From the NCBI RefSeq assembly GCF_039539965.1, contig NZ_BAABED010000001.1, positions 2,728,001-2,792,000 of the forward strand: a DNA stretch of 64,000 nt. The letters run 5' to 3'. A program made the translations under genes and the position numbers. Positions 47,978-56,449 of the stretch are shown piece by piece. Below the pieces are notes generated by a model. That model saw only the letters and a list, made by a program, of their open reading frames with translations. It made no database searches and was not told the DNA's origin. This stretch comes from Arthrobacter methylotrophus (GTDB lineage Bacteria; Actinomycetota; Actinomycetes; Actinomycetales; Micrococcaceae). Numbering within the stretch: position 1 is the stretch's first letter; every line of letters begins with the position of its first letter.

Positions 47978-48511
47978 GTGAAGCTCTTTGGAAAGCCTCA
48001 ACCCGTCAGCCTGGCCTTGTTGGCCACGGGCGTCGCGTTGACCATCTCGGCTTGCGGCTCGTCCCCTGCAAGCACGGCATCCCAAGGGGCTGCGCCAACA
48101 TCGTCGGGGTCGGCAAGCGCCTCGGCCAATCCGATGCCTGCTGCTCCCTCCACAGCGAGCCCGGGAGCGACCGCGGCGGTCGGGGCGTTGGTCCCCGGGT
48201 TTCCACAACAACTCATTCCGCTGATGCCGCAGGCGACCGTGGAGTCCAGCAGTTTCGACAAGAACACCTCCCCGGCGTCGGTGGCCCTGGTCGGTGCCAT
48301 TGCATCGCCTGCCGACGCGGTGGTCGCCTTTTATACGACGGCACTCACGGCACAGGGGTTCAAGGAAATTCCCGGTAATACGGTGGGGAGCATCAAGTCA
48401 AAGGACTTTCTCCGCGGGGACAATGAAACAGTAAACATCTCGGTCGTGGAAACCGCGGGCAAATCCACGTTCACCATCGGCGCCAACGTGGCCGCCGGGT
48501 CCGTCAAATGA
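47978..48511 (+). CDS. hypothetical lipoprotein
   Basis: The 177-aa protein has a lipoprotein signal peptide: basic start (MKLFGKPQ), hydrophobic core and lipobox LTISAC with Cys26. A Ser/Ala/Pro-rich linker and a roughly 110-residue domain follow (ASPADAVVAFYTTALTAQGF, FTIGANVAAG). The GTG follows a strong AGGAGGAAA site. It overlaps the next gene by 4 bp (ATGA), so it is coupled to the polyprenyl synthase. M. tuberculosis also has a lipoprotein gene near its idsA2-like synthase, but I cannot claim they are the same family. Function is unknown. Confidence 0.88.
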   Translation: MKLFGKPQPVSLALLATGVALTISACGSSPASTASQGAAPTSSGSASASANPMPAAPSTASPGATAAVGALVPGFPQQLIPLMPQATVESSSFDKNTSPASVALVGAIASPADAVVAFYTTALTAQGFKEIPGNTVGSIKSKDFLRGDNETVNISVVETAGKSTFTIGANVAAGSVK

Positions 48512-49599
48512 CCGCGGAGAGCCTCGGTTCGGAGCAGAGCCGATTCGTGGCCGACGTCGCCGCCAAACTTCATGGCTTCCTGGGTGTGCAGCAGGAGACC
48601 ATGGCCACCATATCCCCCGATGTCGCTCCCCTCATGGGCTCCATCAGGAACCTTGTGACAGGTGGCAAACGCCTCCGTGCCTTGATGTGCTATTGGGGAT
48701 GGCGGGGTGCCGGAGGTGAGTCCGGGCATCCCGATATCATCACGGCTGGCTGCGCTTTGGAACTCTTTCAAGCTGCCGCCCTGATTCACGATGACATCAT
48801 CGACCGCTCTGATACACGACGCGGCGGTCCCAGCGTCCACAAGCGGTTCAGTCAACTCCATGAAGGCGAAGGCTGGGCCCTGGACAGCGAACGGTTCGGG
48901 CATGCGGCGGCCATATTGACCGGGGATCTGTGCCTGTCCTTCAGCGAAGAGGCATTCACCCAGATTGGGGTCAGGGCTGCTTCCGGGACACCTGCGCGGC
49001 GGATCTTCAACGTGATGCGCGCCGAAGTGATGGCCGGTCAATACTTGGACATCCTGGAGGAGGTTGCGGGTCCAGTGCGGGACCGCGCAGGCGCCGTCCA
49101 CCGCGCGCAATCGATCATCCGTTTTAAATCGGCAAAATATTCAACGGAACATCCCTTGGCGCTGGGGGGCGCCTTGGCCGGCGCCAGCCAAGAGCTCCTA
49201 CAAGGATATTCCGCTTTTGCGCTGCCGCTTGGTGAAGCATTCCAACTGCGCGACGACGTGTTGGGCGTGTTCGGCGACCCCGGGACTACGGGAAAGCCCG
49301 CGGGCGATGACCTCCGCGAAGGCAAGCGGACCGTTCTGGTCGGCTTCGCCATCAACCAAGCCGGAGCCGCTGATTCCAGCTATATCGACACCATGCTGGG
49401 AAGACAGGATCTCGGGGAAGCCGAGGTTGCAGAGATCAGGCGGATCATCGTGGATTGCGGAGCGCTGGAAGCCACGGAATCAATGATCGAGGAACTCAGC
49501 AACCAGGCTTTCGAGGCCTTGGAACGCCTCCCCTTGGCTGAACTCCCGCTTACGGCACTACGTCAGTTGGCCGAAGCCGCTGTCAGCAGGGCCGCGTGA
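48508..49599 (+). CDS. polyprenyl diphosphate synthase
   Basis: The enzyme condenses isopentenyl diphosphate onto allylic diphosphates to give a polyprenyl chain for quinones or carotenoids. The 363-aa protein has GGKRLRALMCYWG, the first aspartate-rich motif in LIHDDIIDRSDTRRGGPSVHK (DDIID at 95-99) and the second in FQLRDDVLGVFGD. Residues before the first motif (LELFQAAA) do not clearly define chain length, so geranylgeranyl or longer products are possible. It converges on the Rv2175c-type gene across a strong hairpin. Confidence 0.92.
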   Translation: MTAESLGSEQSRFVADVAAKLHGFLGVQQETMATISPDVAPLMGSIRNLVTGGKRLRALMCYWGWRGAGGESGHPDIITAGCALELFQAAALIHDDIIDRSDTRRGGPSVHKRFSQLHEGEGWALDSERFGHAAAILTGDLCLSFSEEAFTQIGVRAASGTPARRIFNVMRAEVMAGQYLDILEEVAGPVRDRAGAVHRAQSIIRFKSAKYSTEHPLALGGALAGASQELLQGYSAFALPLGEAFQLRDDVLGVFGDPGTTGKPAGDDLREGKRTVLVGFAINQAGAADSSYIDTMLGRQDLGEAEVAEIRRIIVDCGALEATESMIEELSNQAFEALERLPLAELPLTALRQLAEAAVSRAA

Positions 49600-49642
49600 A
49601 CTCTTGGCTAAATCCAGATTAATCTCAACATAGAATCCGGGA

Positions 49643-49690
49643 TTAAATACAGTGGTGACGGCAGTTTCCTGCCGCCACCACTGTATTTAA
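49643..49690. terminator. bidirectional terminator
   Basis: A 22-bp stem with one mismatch (49643-49664 with 49669-49690) and a TTTC loop lies between two convergent genes. The outer TTAAATA/TATTTAA arms provide T-rich tails both ways. Confidence 0.85.
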
Positions 49691-49701
49691 CGGAGGAGTC
49701 C

Positions 49702-50055
49702 TTACCAGGCCAGCGATTGGGCTCTGCGTCGGATTTCAGTCTTGCGCCCTTCGCGCAACGCGTCCACAGGCCGGCCACGCAGTGACTCATCCGGAGTGAA
49801 GAGCCACGCAATGAGCTCCTCATCCGTGTACCCGGCGTCGCCAAGTACTGCAATGGTGCCCTTCAGGCTGTCCACTACATGACCATCCTGGATAAAGAGT
49901 GCGGGAATCGACCGGATGTTCCGTTCGCCCACTCTCACAGCCACCACTGCACGCTCATCCAGAAGACCGTGGACCTTGGTGATTGAAACGTTCAGCAGCT
50001 CTGCGACATCGGGCAGCGGCAGCCAATCGGAAACGAGGCTTTCTACATTACTCAC
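49702..50055 (-). CDS. Rv2175c-type DNA-binding protein
   Basis: The 117-aa protein begins with a winged helix-turn-helix (WLPLPDVAELLNVSITKVHGLL) and continues with the Rv2175c C-terminal domain (ALFIQDGHVVDSLKGTIAVL, FTPDESLRGRPVDALREG). In M. tuberculosis Rv2175c binds DNA and is phosphorylated by the kinase PknL, which reduces binding. Here the PknL-like gene lies 1.7 kb away, with the LysM gene between. The GTG start at 50055 is 224 bp from the LysM start, so it could regulate that divergent gene. The target is inference. Confidence 0.9.
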   Translation of the reverse strand: MSNVESLVSDWLPLPDVAELLNVSITKVHGLLDERAVVAVRVGERNIRSIPALFIQDGHVVDSLKGTIAVLGDAGYTDEELIAWLFTPDESLRGRPVDALREGRKTEIRRRAQSLAW

Positions 50056-50159
50056 GGATCAAGATTGCCACGCCTTTGCACTTTGCGCCTAGCCAGCTGG
50101 GCGGAACCGGCCGGATTTGCGGCCATGAATTGCCCAAGAATCGAATGCTCAAGGATTTC

Positions 50160-50279
50160 TTGTGCCGAATCGAAAAATGTGAGAGATTCACATTGATCAC
50201 ATTTGCATCACTACTAACTTTAGTAACACTGGCAACAGCGGCATTCCCCGTATCCGCTGCTGAGATGAGGATTGCTTCC
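50160..50279 (+). promoter_or_regulatory. AT-rich upstream region of the LysM gene
   Basis: TGTGA-N5-TCACA (50178-50192) is followed by two more TCAC copies at 50197 and 50208, and by ACTAACTTTAGTAAC near 50212. The AT content and rare codons (AGA, CTA, TTA) show this is promoter, not coding DNA. A GAGG element lies 9 bases before ATG 50280. Confidence 0.5.
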
Positions 50280-51656
50280 ATGACGACGCCCCGCTCGCCC
50301 AAGAAGACACCGAACATGCCCATAATTGCGGCCACTACCGCGGCATTGCCCGCCGTCATGCTCTCTTCCTTGGCGCTTGCCCAACCGGCAACAGCGCTTC
50401 CAGCGGTCCAGCCCCAGAGGATCCCCGCGACGCTGGCAGCGGCCATGCAGGCCCAGGCTTCGGCCGTTGCTGCGAATGTCATCCCGGCGTCAGCGGTTGC
50501 CGCCACCATCCCGACTGCCATGCAGCCAATGGCCCCGTCCGTACCTGCCACGTACACCATCGTCCGCGGCGATACCGTCAGCGGCATCGCAGCCCGCTAT
50601 GGACTGAACACCAACACAGTGCTGCAGCTCAACCAGCTCTCGGCCAACACCATCATCTACCCGGGACAGCAGATCAAGCTGACCGGTTCCGCGACCACGC
50701 CCGCTGCCCCGGCTCCCGCACCAACCCCGGCTCCCAGTACCGCGTCGTCGTTGGATGCCACATACACCGTCAAATCCGGCGACACCCTGGGCGGCATTGC
50801 GGCCCGCCATGGCGTGGCGCTGTCCGACGTTTTCAGCTGGAACGGCCTCAACGGCCGGTCCATCATTTACCCCGGCCAGAAGATCAAAGTCGGGGCGGGA
50901 TCGAAAGCCCCGACACCCGCAGCGCCAGCCCCTACGGCGCCAGCCCCTGCTTCCGCGCCTGCGCCAGCAGTGACGGCTCTTGCCAGCACCGGCGCTTACA
51001 CGATCAAGTCCGGTGACACTTTGGGCGGCATCGCATCCCGCCTTGGCGTCTCCCTGTCATCGCTGCTTTCGGCCAACAAACTGTCCATGAGCACCATCAT
51101 TTATCCCGGGCAGAAGCTCGCCATCCCGGGCGCTCCTGCGGCCCCTGCACCAGCCCCCGTCACCACACCGCTGGTTCCGAGCACTTTCCTGGGCTACACG
51201 TACCCGGCCGCCGTCGTCAGTTCAGCCAACGCCAATAAGGCCCTGCTTAATGCTTCCCCGGTTCCGACCGCCGCCCAGATGAAGGCAATCGTTACCGACA
51301 CCGCGCGTCGCATGGGCGTGGACCCCTCCCTGGCCCTGGCATTCGCATACCAGGAATCGGGCTTCAACCAGCGTGCCGTCTCGCCTGCCAATGCCATCGG
51401 CACCATGCAGGTGATTCCATCCTCCGGCGAATGGGCCTCGGAACTTGTGGGACGCAAGCTCAACGTCCTGGACCCGTACGACAATGTGACCGCCGGCGTC
51501 GCCATCATCCGGGCACTCGTGAACACCAGCAAGGACCTGAACACCGCTATCGCAGGGTACTACCAGGGCCAGTACTCAGTGAGCAAGTACGGGATGTACG
51601 ACGACACCAAGGCCTACGTCGCCGCGATCTTGGCACACAAGAAGACCTTCAGCTGA
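50280..51656 (+). CDS. secreted LysM lytic transglycosylase
   Basis: The 458-aa protein has a signal peptide (about 1-39, ending PATALPA), three LysM peptidoglycan-binding domains (about 91-134, 161-204 and 240-283, each YTI/VxxGDT...IIYPGQ) joined by Pro/Ala linkers, and a C-terminal lysozyme-like transglycosylase domain (about 325-455). The catalytic Glu359 is in AYQESGFNQRAVSPANAIG, followed by TMQVIP and AGYYQGQYSV. It probably cleaves peptidoglycan during growth or separation. An in-frame extension upstream to 49983 has unusual codon use and is rejected. The gene sits between the Rv2175c-type and PknL-like genes. Confidence 0.92.
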   Translation: MTTPRSPKKTPNMPIIAATTAALPAVMLSSLALAQPATALPAVQPQRIPATLAAAMQAQASAVAANVIPASAVAATIPTAMQPMAPSVPATYTIVRGDTVSGIAARYGLNTNTVLQLNQLSANTIIYPGQQIKLTGSATTPAAPAPAPTPAPSTASSLDATYTVKSGDTLGGIAARHGVALSDVFSWNGLNGRSIIYPGQKIKVGAGSKAPTPAAPAPTAPAPASAPAPAVTALASTGAYTIKSGDTLGGIASRLGVSLSSLLSANKLSMSTIIYPGQKLAIPGAPAAPAPAPVTTPLVPSTFLGYTYPAAVVSSANANKALLNASPVPTAAQMKAIVTDTARRMGVDPSLALAFAYQESGFNQRAVSPANAIGTMQVIPSSGEWASELVGRKLNVLDPYDNVTAGVAIIRALVNTSKDLNTAIAGYYQGQYSVSKYGMYDDTKAYVAAILAHKKTFS

Positions 51657-51667
51657 GCCACACGAAT

Positions 51668-51709
51668 AACATGGGCCCGGATCGCATGGCGATTCGGGCC
51701 CATGTTTTT
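51668..51709 (+). terminator. rho-independent terminator of the LysM gene
   Basis: AACATGGGCCCG (51668-51679) pairs with 51695-51706, followed by TTTTTG. It lies 11 bp after the stop and 30 bp before the kinase start, so the kinase needs its own promoter or read-through. Confidence 0.88.
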
Positions 51710-51739
51710 GCTCAGTTTTTGCTCAACTAGGATCGTAGG

Positions 51740-53830
51740 GTGCAGGAACAAGTTTCGGACCATCTCCTCGGATCCCTCGTGGACGGGCGCTACCTGGTGC
51801 GATCGCGCCTTGCGGGTGGCGGAATGTCCATCGTCTACCTCGCTACCGACAAGCGGCTCGACCGCGACGTGGCGCTCAAAGTGCTGCATCCGCACCTGGC
51901 TAACGACCAAAATTTCCTGGACCGGCTTCAGCGTGAGGCCAGGGCCGCCGCCAGCTTGTCCCACCCCCACGTTGTCGGGGTCCTCGATCAAGGACAGGAC
52001 GGCCACATTGCGTACATCGTCATGGAGTACATCAAAGGCCACACCCTGCGCGACGTCCTCAACGAGAAGACAGCGCTTCCGCCCCGGCTGGCCTTTGCAT
52101 TGATCGATCCAGTCATCGAAGGACTTGCTGCTGCCCACGCGGCGGGACTGATCCACCGTGACGTGAAACCGGAGAATGTCCTGATCGCCGAAGACGGCCG
52201 CATCAAGGTGGGCGATTTCGGCTTGGCCCGGGCGGTCACGGCGACAACGAGCACCGGTGCCCTGATCGGCACGGTCGCTTACTTGGCTCCCGAACTGGTC
52301 CTGGGGAAGGCCGCCGATGCGCGCAGCGACATCTACTCTGCCGGCATCATGCTCTACGAGATGCTTACCGGCGAGCAACCGTACGCGGGCGACGTACCCA
52401 TCCAAGTTGCCTACCAGCACGTCAACGCAGCCGTCCCTCCGCCGTCGCTCGCCGTCCCTGGACTTGCCACGGACGTGGATGAACTCGTCCAATGGTGCAC
52501 CGCGAAGGACCCTGACGGGCGTCCCGTGGACGGCGCTGCGCTCTTATCTGAACTACGGCATATCCGGACGACCCTGAGCGACGCCCAACTGGACATCAAT
52601 CCGCCAGCAGCCAAGACACTTGCTGCAGGTTCGGAAGGGCGGAAGGATGAGGCCGGAGCAACGGCAATCGTCGCCCCTTTCCCTGCAGAACCGACACAAC
52701 CCTTGGAGAGGATCGGACGCCCAACCGAGGTTATCTCCGGCCAGCGCAATCCAACCACGGTGCTGCCGCCGTCGGGCTACTCCCCCGGCGCCACCACCCT
52801 TCAGGGACGATTACCCCAGGACCGGACGACCCCGGCGGGACCCCCGGCGAGCAAACGCGACATCAAGCGGATGGCGCGCCAAGAGGAGAAGGACCGTTCG
52901 CGTGCAGCGGCTACGCCGTCGCGCTCGTTGCGGGAAGGCAATCCGCGCCGCCGTGCCGTTATCTGGACGATCGTGGTGATTGTCCTGGCGATCCTGGCTA
53001 CCGCGGCGGGCTGGTTCTTCGGCATGGGGCCCGGCTCGCCCGGAACCATTCCGGATACCAAAAACAAGACGGTCGCGGAGGCGCAGCAATTGCTGAGGAC
53101 AGCCGGCTTCCAATCGGATCCGAAAGACGTCTTCGACGACGAAGTCACGGCTGGCTTCGCGGTGGGAACCGAGCCCGCGTCCGGCCAGGTGGTCCGGAAA
53201 TTCCAGCCTGTGTCGCTCTTCGTCTCGAAGGGACCACAGTTGTTTCCCCTCGCCGGGATGACGGGCCTGACGTTGGACCAGGCCAGCAACGCCCTCGGAA
53301 CTGCCGGGATGACCCTCGGCAAGGTCACTGCGCAGTATGACGACAGCGTGCCTTCGGGACTGGTCATCTCCCAGTCCCCGGTACAGGACACCCCAGTGCG
53401 CCACGGAACCCCCGTAGGGTTCGTGGTTTCCAAGGGACCCCAGCCACTCCCCGTGCCCGATGTCCGCGGCATGACCCAGCAAGCAGCCGTCAAAGCGATC
53501 AGCGATACCGGTTTGACGGCGAAGATCGCTCCGGATCCTGTCAATGATAAGAAGGTTCCTGCCGGGGCCGTGGTCAGCCAAACTCCAGCCAACGGCACTT
53601 TGGCCCGCGGGGAGGCCGTCACGCTGACCCTGTCCAAGGGACCGAAACTCGTCCACGTCCCCAACTTCATCGGCAAGCAGGCCGACGCTGCCCGCAAAGC
53701 CCTGGAGTCGCTGGGATTCGACGTCAAGATCAACAACATCCTGGGTGGCTTCTTCGGCACCGTCCGTGACCAGAACCCCGTGGAGAGTGACGCGCCGGAG
53801 GGCTCGCAAGTCACCCTGACCGTCGTGTAG
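51740..53830 (+). CDS. PASTA-domain Ser/Thr kinase, PknL-like
   Basis: The 696-aa receptor kinase has an N-terminal kinase domain (about 15-275) with GGGMSIVYLA, K47 in VALKVL, HRDVKPEN (139-146) and DFG (159-161). The activation loop is rich in Thr (AVTATTSTG). A 130-residue juxtamembrane stretch and one membrane helix (about 404-427) follow. Four extracellular PASTA repeats begin near IPDTKNKTVAEAQ, FPLAGMTGLTLDQ, VPDVRGMTQQAAV and VPNFIGKQADAAR. PASTA domains sense muropeptides or lipid II. Its place beside an Rv2175c homologue and class II DAHP synthase matches pknL of mycobacteria. The GTG at 51740 has only a weak ribosome site. Confidence 0.93.
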   Translation: MQEQVSDHLLGSLVDGRYLVRSRLAGGGMSIVYLATDKRLDRDVALKVLHPHLANDQNFLDRLQREARAAASLSHPHVVGVLDQGQDGHIAYIVMEYIKGHTLRDVLNEKTALPPRLAFALIDPVIEGLAAAHAAGLIHRDVKPENVLIAEDGRIKVGDFGLARAVTATTSTGALIGTVAYLAPELVLGKAADARSDIYSAGIMLYEMLTGEQPYAGDVPIQVAYQHVNAAVPPPSLAVPGLATDVDELVQWCTAKDPDGRPVDGAALLSELRHIRTTLSDAQLDINPPAAKTLAAGSEGRKDEAGATAIVAPFPAEPTQPLERIGRPTEVISGQRNPTTVLPPSGYSPGATTLQGRLPQDRTTPAGPPASKRDIKRMARQEEKDRSRAAATPSRSLREGNPRRRAVIWTIVVIVLAILATAAGWFFGMGPGSPGTIPDTKNKTVAEAQQLLRTAGFQSDPKDVFDDEVTAGFAVGTEPASGQVVRKFQPVSLFVSKGPQLFPLAGMTGLTLDQASNALGTAGMTLGKVTAQYDDSVPSGLVISQSPVQDTPVRHGTPVGFVVSKGPQPLPVPDVRGMTQQAAVKAISDTGLTAKIAPDPVNDKKVPAGAVVSQTPANGTLARGEAVTLTLSKGPKLVHVPNFIGKQADAARKALESLGFDVKINNILGGFFGTVRDQNPVESDAPEGSQVTLTVV

Positions 53831-53846
53831 GACCCAAGCACGCAAG

Positions 53847-53888
53847 ACAAGAAAGGCGATCCGGAACCAGCCGGATCGCCTTTCTTGT
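53847..53888. terminator. bidirectional terminator
   Basis: A perfect 18-bp stem (53847-53864 with 53871-53888) with a 6-base loop separates the convergent kinase and DAHP synthase genes. AAGAAA/TTTCTT near the base helps both directions. Confidence 0.88.
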
Positions 53889-53933
53889 GTGTGCTTGCTC
53901 GCCGCGCGGCATATTAGCCGGATGGCACCCTTG

Positions 53934-53963
53934 CCGGACTAACGCTTGCCGGACTAACGCTTG
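53934..53963. repeat. 15-bp tandem duplication spanning the DAHP synthase stop
   Basis: CTTGCCGGACTAACG occurs twice in a row on the plus strand, immediately downstream of and including the stop codon of the DAHP synthase gene. The second TAG stop is therefore a copy of the first. Confidence 0.85.
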
Positions 53964-55381
53964 GTGAGGGCTCCGGCTACGAGGAATGCCATCTCAAGGG
54001 ACTGCATGTGGTTCAGTCGGGGATCGCACACTGATTCATAGCGGTCCAGGAAGGCGTCCTGGTCGATGGGATCGGCACCGCCAAGGCATTCCGCGACGTC
54101 GTCCCCCGTCATCTCCATGTGCAAGCCACCCGGTACCGTACCCAAGCCGTGGTGGACCTCGAAGAACCCGCGGACTTCGTCCACGACGTCGTCGAAGTTG
54201 CGCGTCTTGTACCCGTTGGGCGAGGTGACCGTGTTCCCGTGCATGGGGTCCGTGACCCAGAGAACCTGCGCGCCCGAGGCTGTGACCTTTTCGACAACGG
54301 CAGGCAGTTTCTCGCGGATGTTCTTGGCACCCATCCGCGTGATAAAAGTGAGGCGGCCTGGCTCGCGGTTCGGGTCCAGCTTGTCGATTAGCCGCAATGC
54401 GTCGTCTCCACTGGTCCCGGGGCCAAGTTTGACGCCGATGGGATTGCGGACGCGGGACAGGAAATCCACATGCGCATGATCGAGCTCGCGCGTACGCTCA
54501 CCGATCCAGAGGAAGTGAGCGGAGGTGTCATAGGGAAGGCCCGTGCGGGAGTCAATGCGGGTCAGCGCGCGTTCGTAATCCAGCAACAAGGCCTCGTGGC
54601 TCGCGAAGAATTCCACGCGCTTGAGGGCTTCAAAATCGGCACCGCAGGAATCCATAAACTTGATGGCGCGGTCGATGTCCCGCGCCAAGGACTCGTAGCG
54701 GGCGTGTGCGGGGTTTTCGGTGAATCCCTTGTTCCAGAGGTGCACCAAGCGGAGATCGGCGAAACCGCCCTGCGTAAAGGCGCGGATGAGGTTCAGCGTG
54801 GAAGCCGAGGTATGGTAGGCCTTCAGCATGCGGCTGGCATCGTGGGCGCGCGACTCGGGGGTGAAGTCGTAGCCGTTGACGATGTCTCCGCGGTAGGCAG
54901 GCAACGTCACGCCGTCGCGCGTTTCCTCGTTTGAGGACCGTGGTTTGGCAAACTGGCCCGCCATGCGCCCCATCTTGATGACGGGCATGGCCGCACCATA
55001 GGTGAGGACAACGGCCATCTGGAGGATGGTGCGGACCCGGGCGCTGATCTTATCAGCGGTGGCGTCTTCGAAGGTCTCGGCACAGTCGCCGCCTTGAAGC
55101 AGGAATGCCTTACCTTGGGCTGCGGCGGCCAAGCGCTCGCGCAAGATGTCCACTTCGCCGGCAAAGACCAACGGCGGGAGCACGGAGAGTTCCTTGACGG
55201 AGGCATCGAAGACGGCCCTGTCGGTCCAGGTGGGTTGCTGCGAGATAGGCAGCTGGCGCCAATCGTCCAAGCCGGGATAGTTTGCCGCACCGCTCTGCGC
55301 GGTGCTGGTCAGCGGGCTGCCCAGGGAAGTGCGCAGGGGGCTCGTCACGGACGGGGCGGGGTTCGCGGATAGCTCAGTCAC
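53954..55381 (-). CDS. aroG: class II DAHP synthase
   Basis: The enzyme joins phosphoenolpyruvate and erythrose 4-phosphate, the entry step to aromatic amino acids. The 475-aa protein is of the plant-like class II: WRQLPISQQPTW, FLLQGGDCAETFED, VIKMGRMAGQFAKPRSS, LPAYRGDIVNGYDF, HFLWIGERTREL, GVKLGPGT, WVTDPMHGNTV and GGLHMEMTGDDVAECLGG. GTG 55381 is the only start in frame before a stop, but GGAGG is directly against it, so a slightly internal start remains possible. In mycobacteria this enzyme forms a complex with chorismate mutase. None is encoded here. Confidence 0.95.
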   Translation of the reverse strand: MTELSANPAPSVTSPLRTSLGSPLTSTAQSGAANYPGLDDWRQLPISQQPTWTDRAVFDASVKELSVLPPLVFAGEVDILRERLAAAAQGKAFLLQGGDCAETFEDATADKISARVRTILQMAVVLTYGAAMPVIKMGRMAGQFAKPRSSNEETRDGVTLPAYRGDIVNGYDFTPESRAHDASRMLKAYHTSASTLNLIRAFTQGGFADLRLVHLWNKGFTENPAHARYESLARDIDRAIKFMDSCGADFEALKRVEFFASHEALLLDYERALTRIDSRTGLPYDTSAHFLWIGERTRELDHAHVDFLSRVRNPIGVKLGPGTSGDDALRLIDKLDPNREPGRLTFITRMGAKNIREKLPAVVEKVTASGAQVLWVTDPMHGNTVTSPNGYKTRNFDDVVDEVRGFFEVHHGLGTVPGGLHMEMTGDDVAECLGGADPIDQDAFLDRYESVCDPRLNHMQSLEMAFLVAGALTKR

Positions 55382-55446
55382 CCTCCAAGACTAGTTGCCT
55401 TGCCCGCTGTTCGGGGCACGGCCCCGTAACCGTTATTCGCGGGTCG

Positions 55447-56250
55447 TCACACTTTTCCAGACACTCCGCCGTTGCCCTCATCGGGGGCTGGGCCCTCGAC
55501 GGACACGGGCTTGTCAACCTTGCCGGTATCTGCTGGATCTTCCTGGCTTCCCTTCGCGTGGCCGGGAAGGGGCCCGGCCAGTCGCTGCTTGACGACGGCG
55601 GCATATTCGTCCACGTATTCCTGCCCGGAGAGCCGCATGAGTTCATACATGATTTCATCGGTCACGGCGCGTTGCACGGAGCGATCTTCTTCTTGGCCGT
55701 AGTACCGGCTAAAGTCCAGCGGTTGGCCGAAAATGATCCCGATGCGGCGGATGTTGGGCAGACGCTTGCCGATCGGCTGGACCTTTTCGGTGCCGATCAT
55801 GGCCACGGGGATAACCCGTACCCGGGTCTGGAGGGCAAGTTTGGCGACTCCCACTTTGCCCCGGTACAGCTTGGCGTCAGGGCTGCGGGTGCCCTCGGGG
55901 TAGATGCCCAGCAGGCCGCCCCCGGTCAGGACGTCTCTACCCGCCTGCAGGGACATCTCGGATGCCGCTCCGCCGGAACGATCCATGGGCAGCTGGTTGG
56001 TGAGCCGGAAGAACATGGCCGTCAGCCTGCCCTTGATCCCTGTGCCGGTGAAGTACTCGGACTTGGCCAGGAAGACGACCGGCCGCGGCACCATCAACGG
56101 CATGAAGATCGAATCGGAAAAGGACAAATGATTTGACGCGAGAATAGCGGCACCATCGGGAGGAACATTGTCGAGACCCTTGACCCAAGGACGGAACAGC
56201 AATTTGAGAACCGGACCCAAGAAGATCCGTTTCATGACCCAATAGAACAC
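55447..56250 (-). CDS. PlsC-type 1-acylglycerol-3-phosphate acyltransferase
   Basis: The enzyme acylates lysophosphatidate to phosphatidate at the membrane. The 267-aa protein has a hydrophobic N-terminus, the catalytic NHLSFSD (H41, D46), the glycerolphosphate-binding PEGTRS (118-123) and AMIGTEKVQPIGKR. The GTG at 56250 follows AGAGGAA and gives a start of normal length. The frame past it to 56556 overlaps the divergent esterase gene. The polar 45-residue C-terminal tail is not part of the catalytic domain. The homologue lies in the same neighbourhood in M. tuberculosis (Rv2182c). Confidence 0.92.
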   Translation of the reverse strand: MFYWVMKRIFLGPVLKLLFRPWVKGLDNVPPDGAAILASNHLSFSDSIFMPLMVPRPVVFLAKSEYFTGTGIKGRLTAMFFRLTNQLPMDRSGGAASEMSLQAGRDVLTGGGLLGIYPEGTRSPDAKLYRGKVGVAKLALQTRVRVIPVAMIGTEKVQPIGKRLPNIRRIGIIFGQPLDFSRYYGQEEDRSVQRAVTDEIMYELMRLSGQEYVDEYAAVVKQRLAGPLPGHAKGSQEDPADTGKVDKPVSVEGPAPDEGNGGVSGKV

Positions 56251-56449
56251 TGCGGTTCCTCTCGAGGGCGGCGTCTGCAAGGCGTCCGAACGGTCTCGGC
56301 CTGCACTCAGAAGCCACCCTACTCCAGTGAGAAATGTCCCGAACAGTGACACCATGGACTCATGACGGAAAGCACGCTCCGACCATACTTGAGGAATCGA
56401 CCAGCTTTTTCCTGCAACGTGCCGCCAACAGAGTAGCCTCGGAGTCATC

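Noticed and set aside
50178..50192. TGTGA-N5-TCACA as a standard CRP site
   Set aside because: CRP/GlxR sites have a 6-base spacer. With 5 bases the helical phase is wrong, so I list it only as an unassigned element.
49983..50279. N-terminal extension of the LysM protein including a second signal-like segment
   Set aside because: The DNA is AT-rich with codons otherwise rare here (AGA, CTA, TTA), overlaps the divergent gene start, and looks like promoter.
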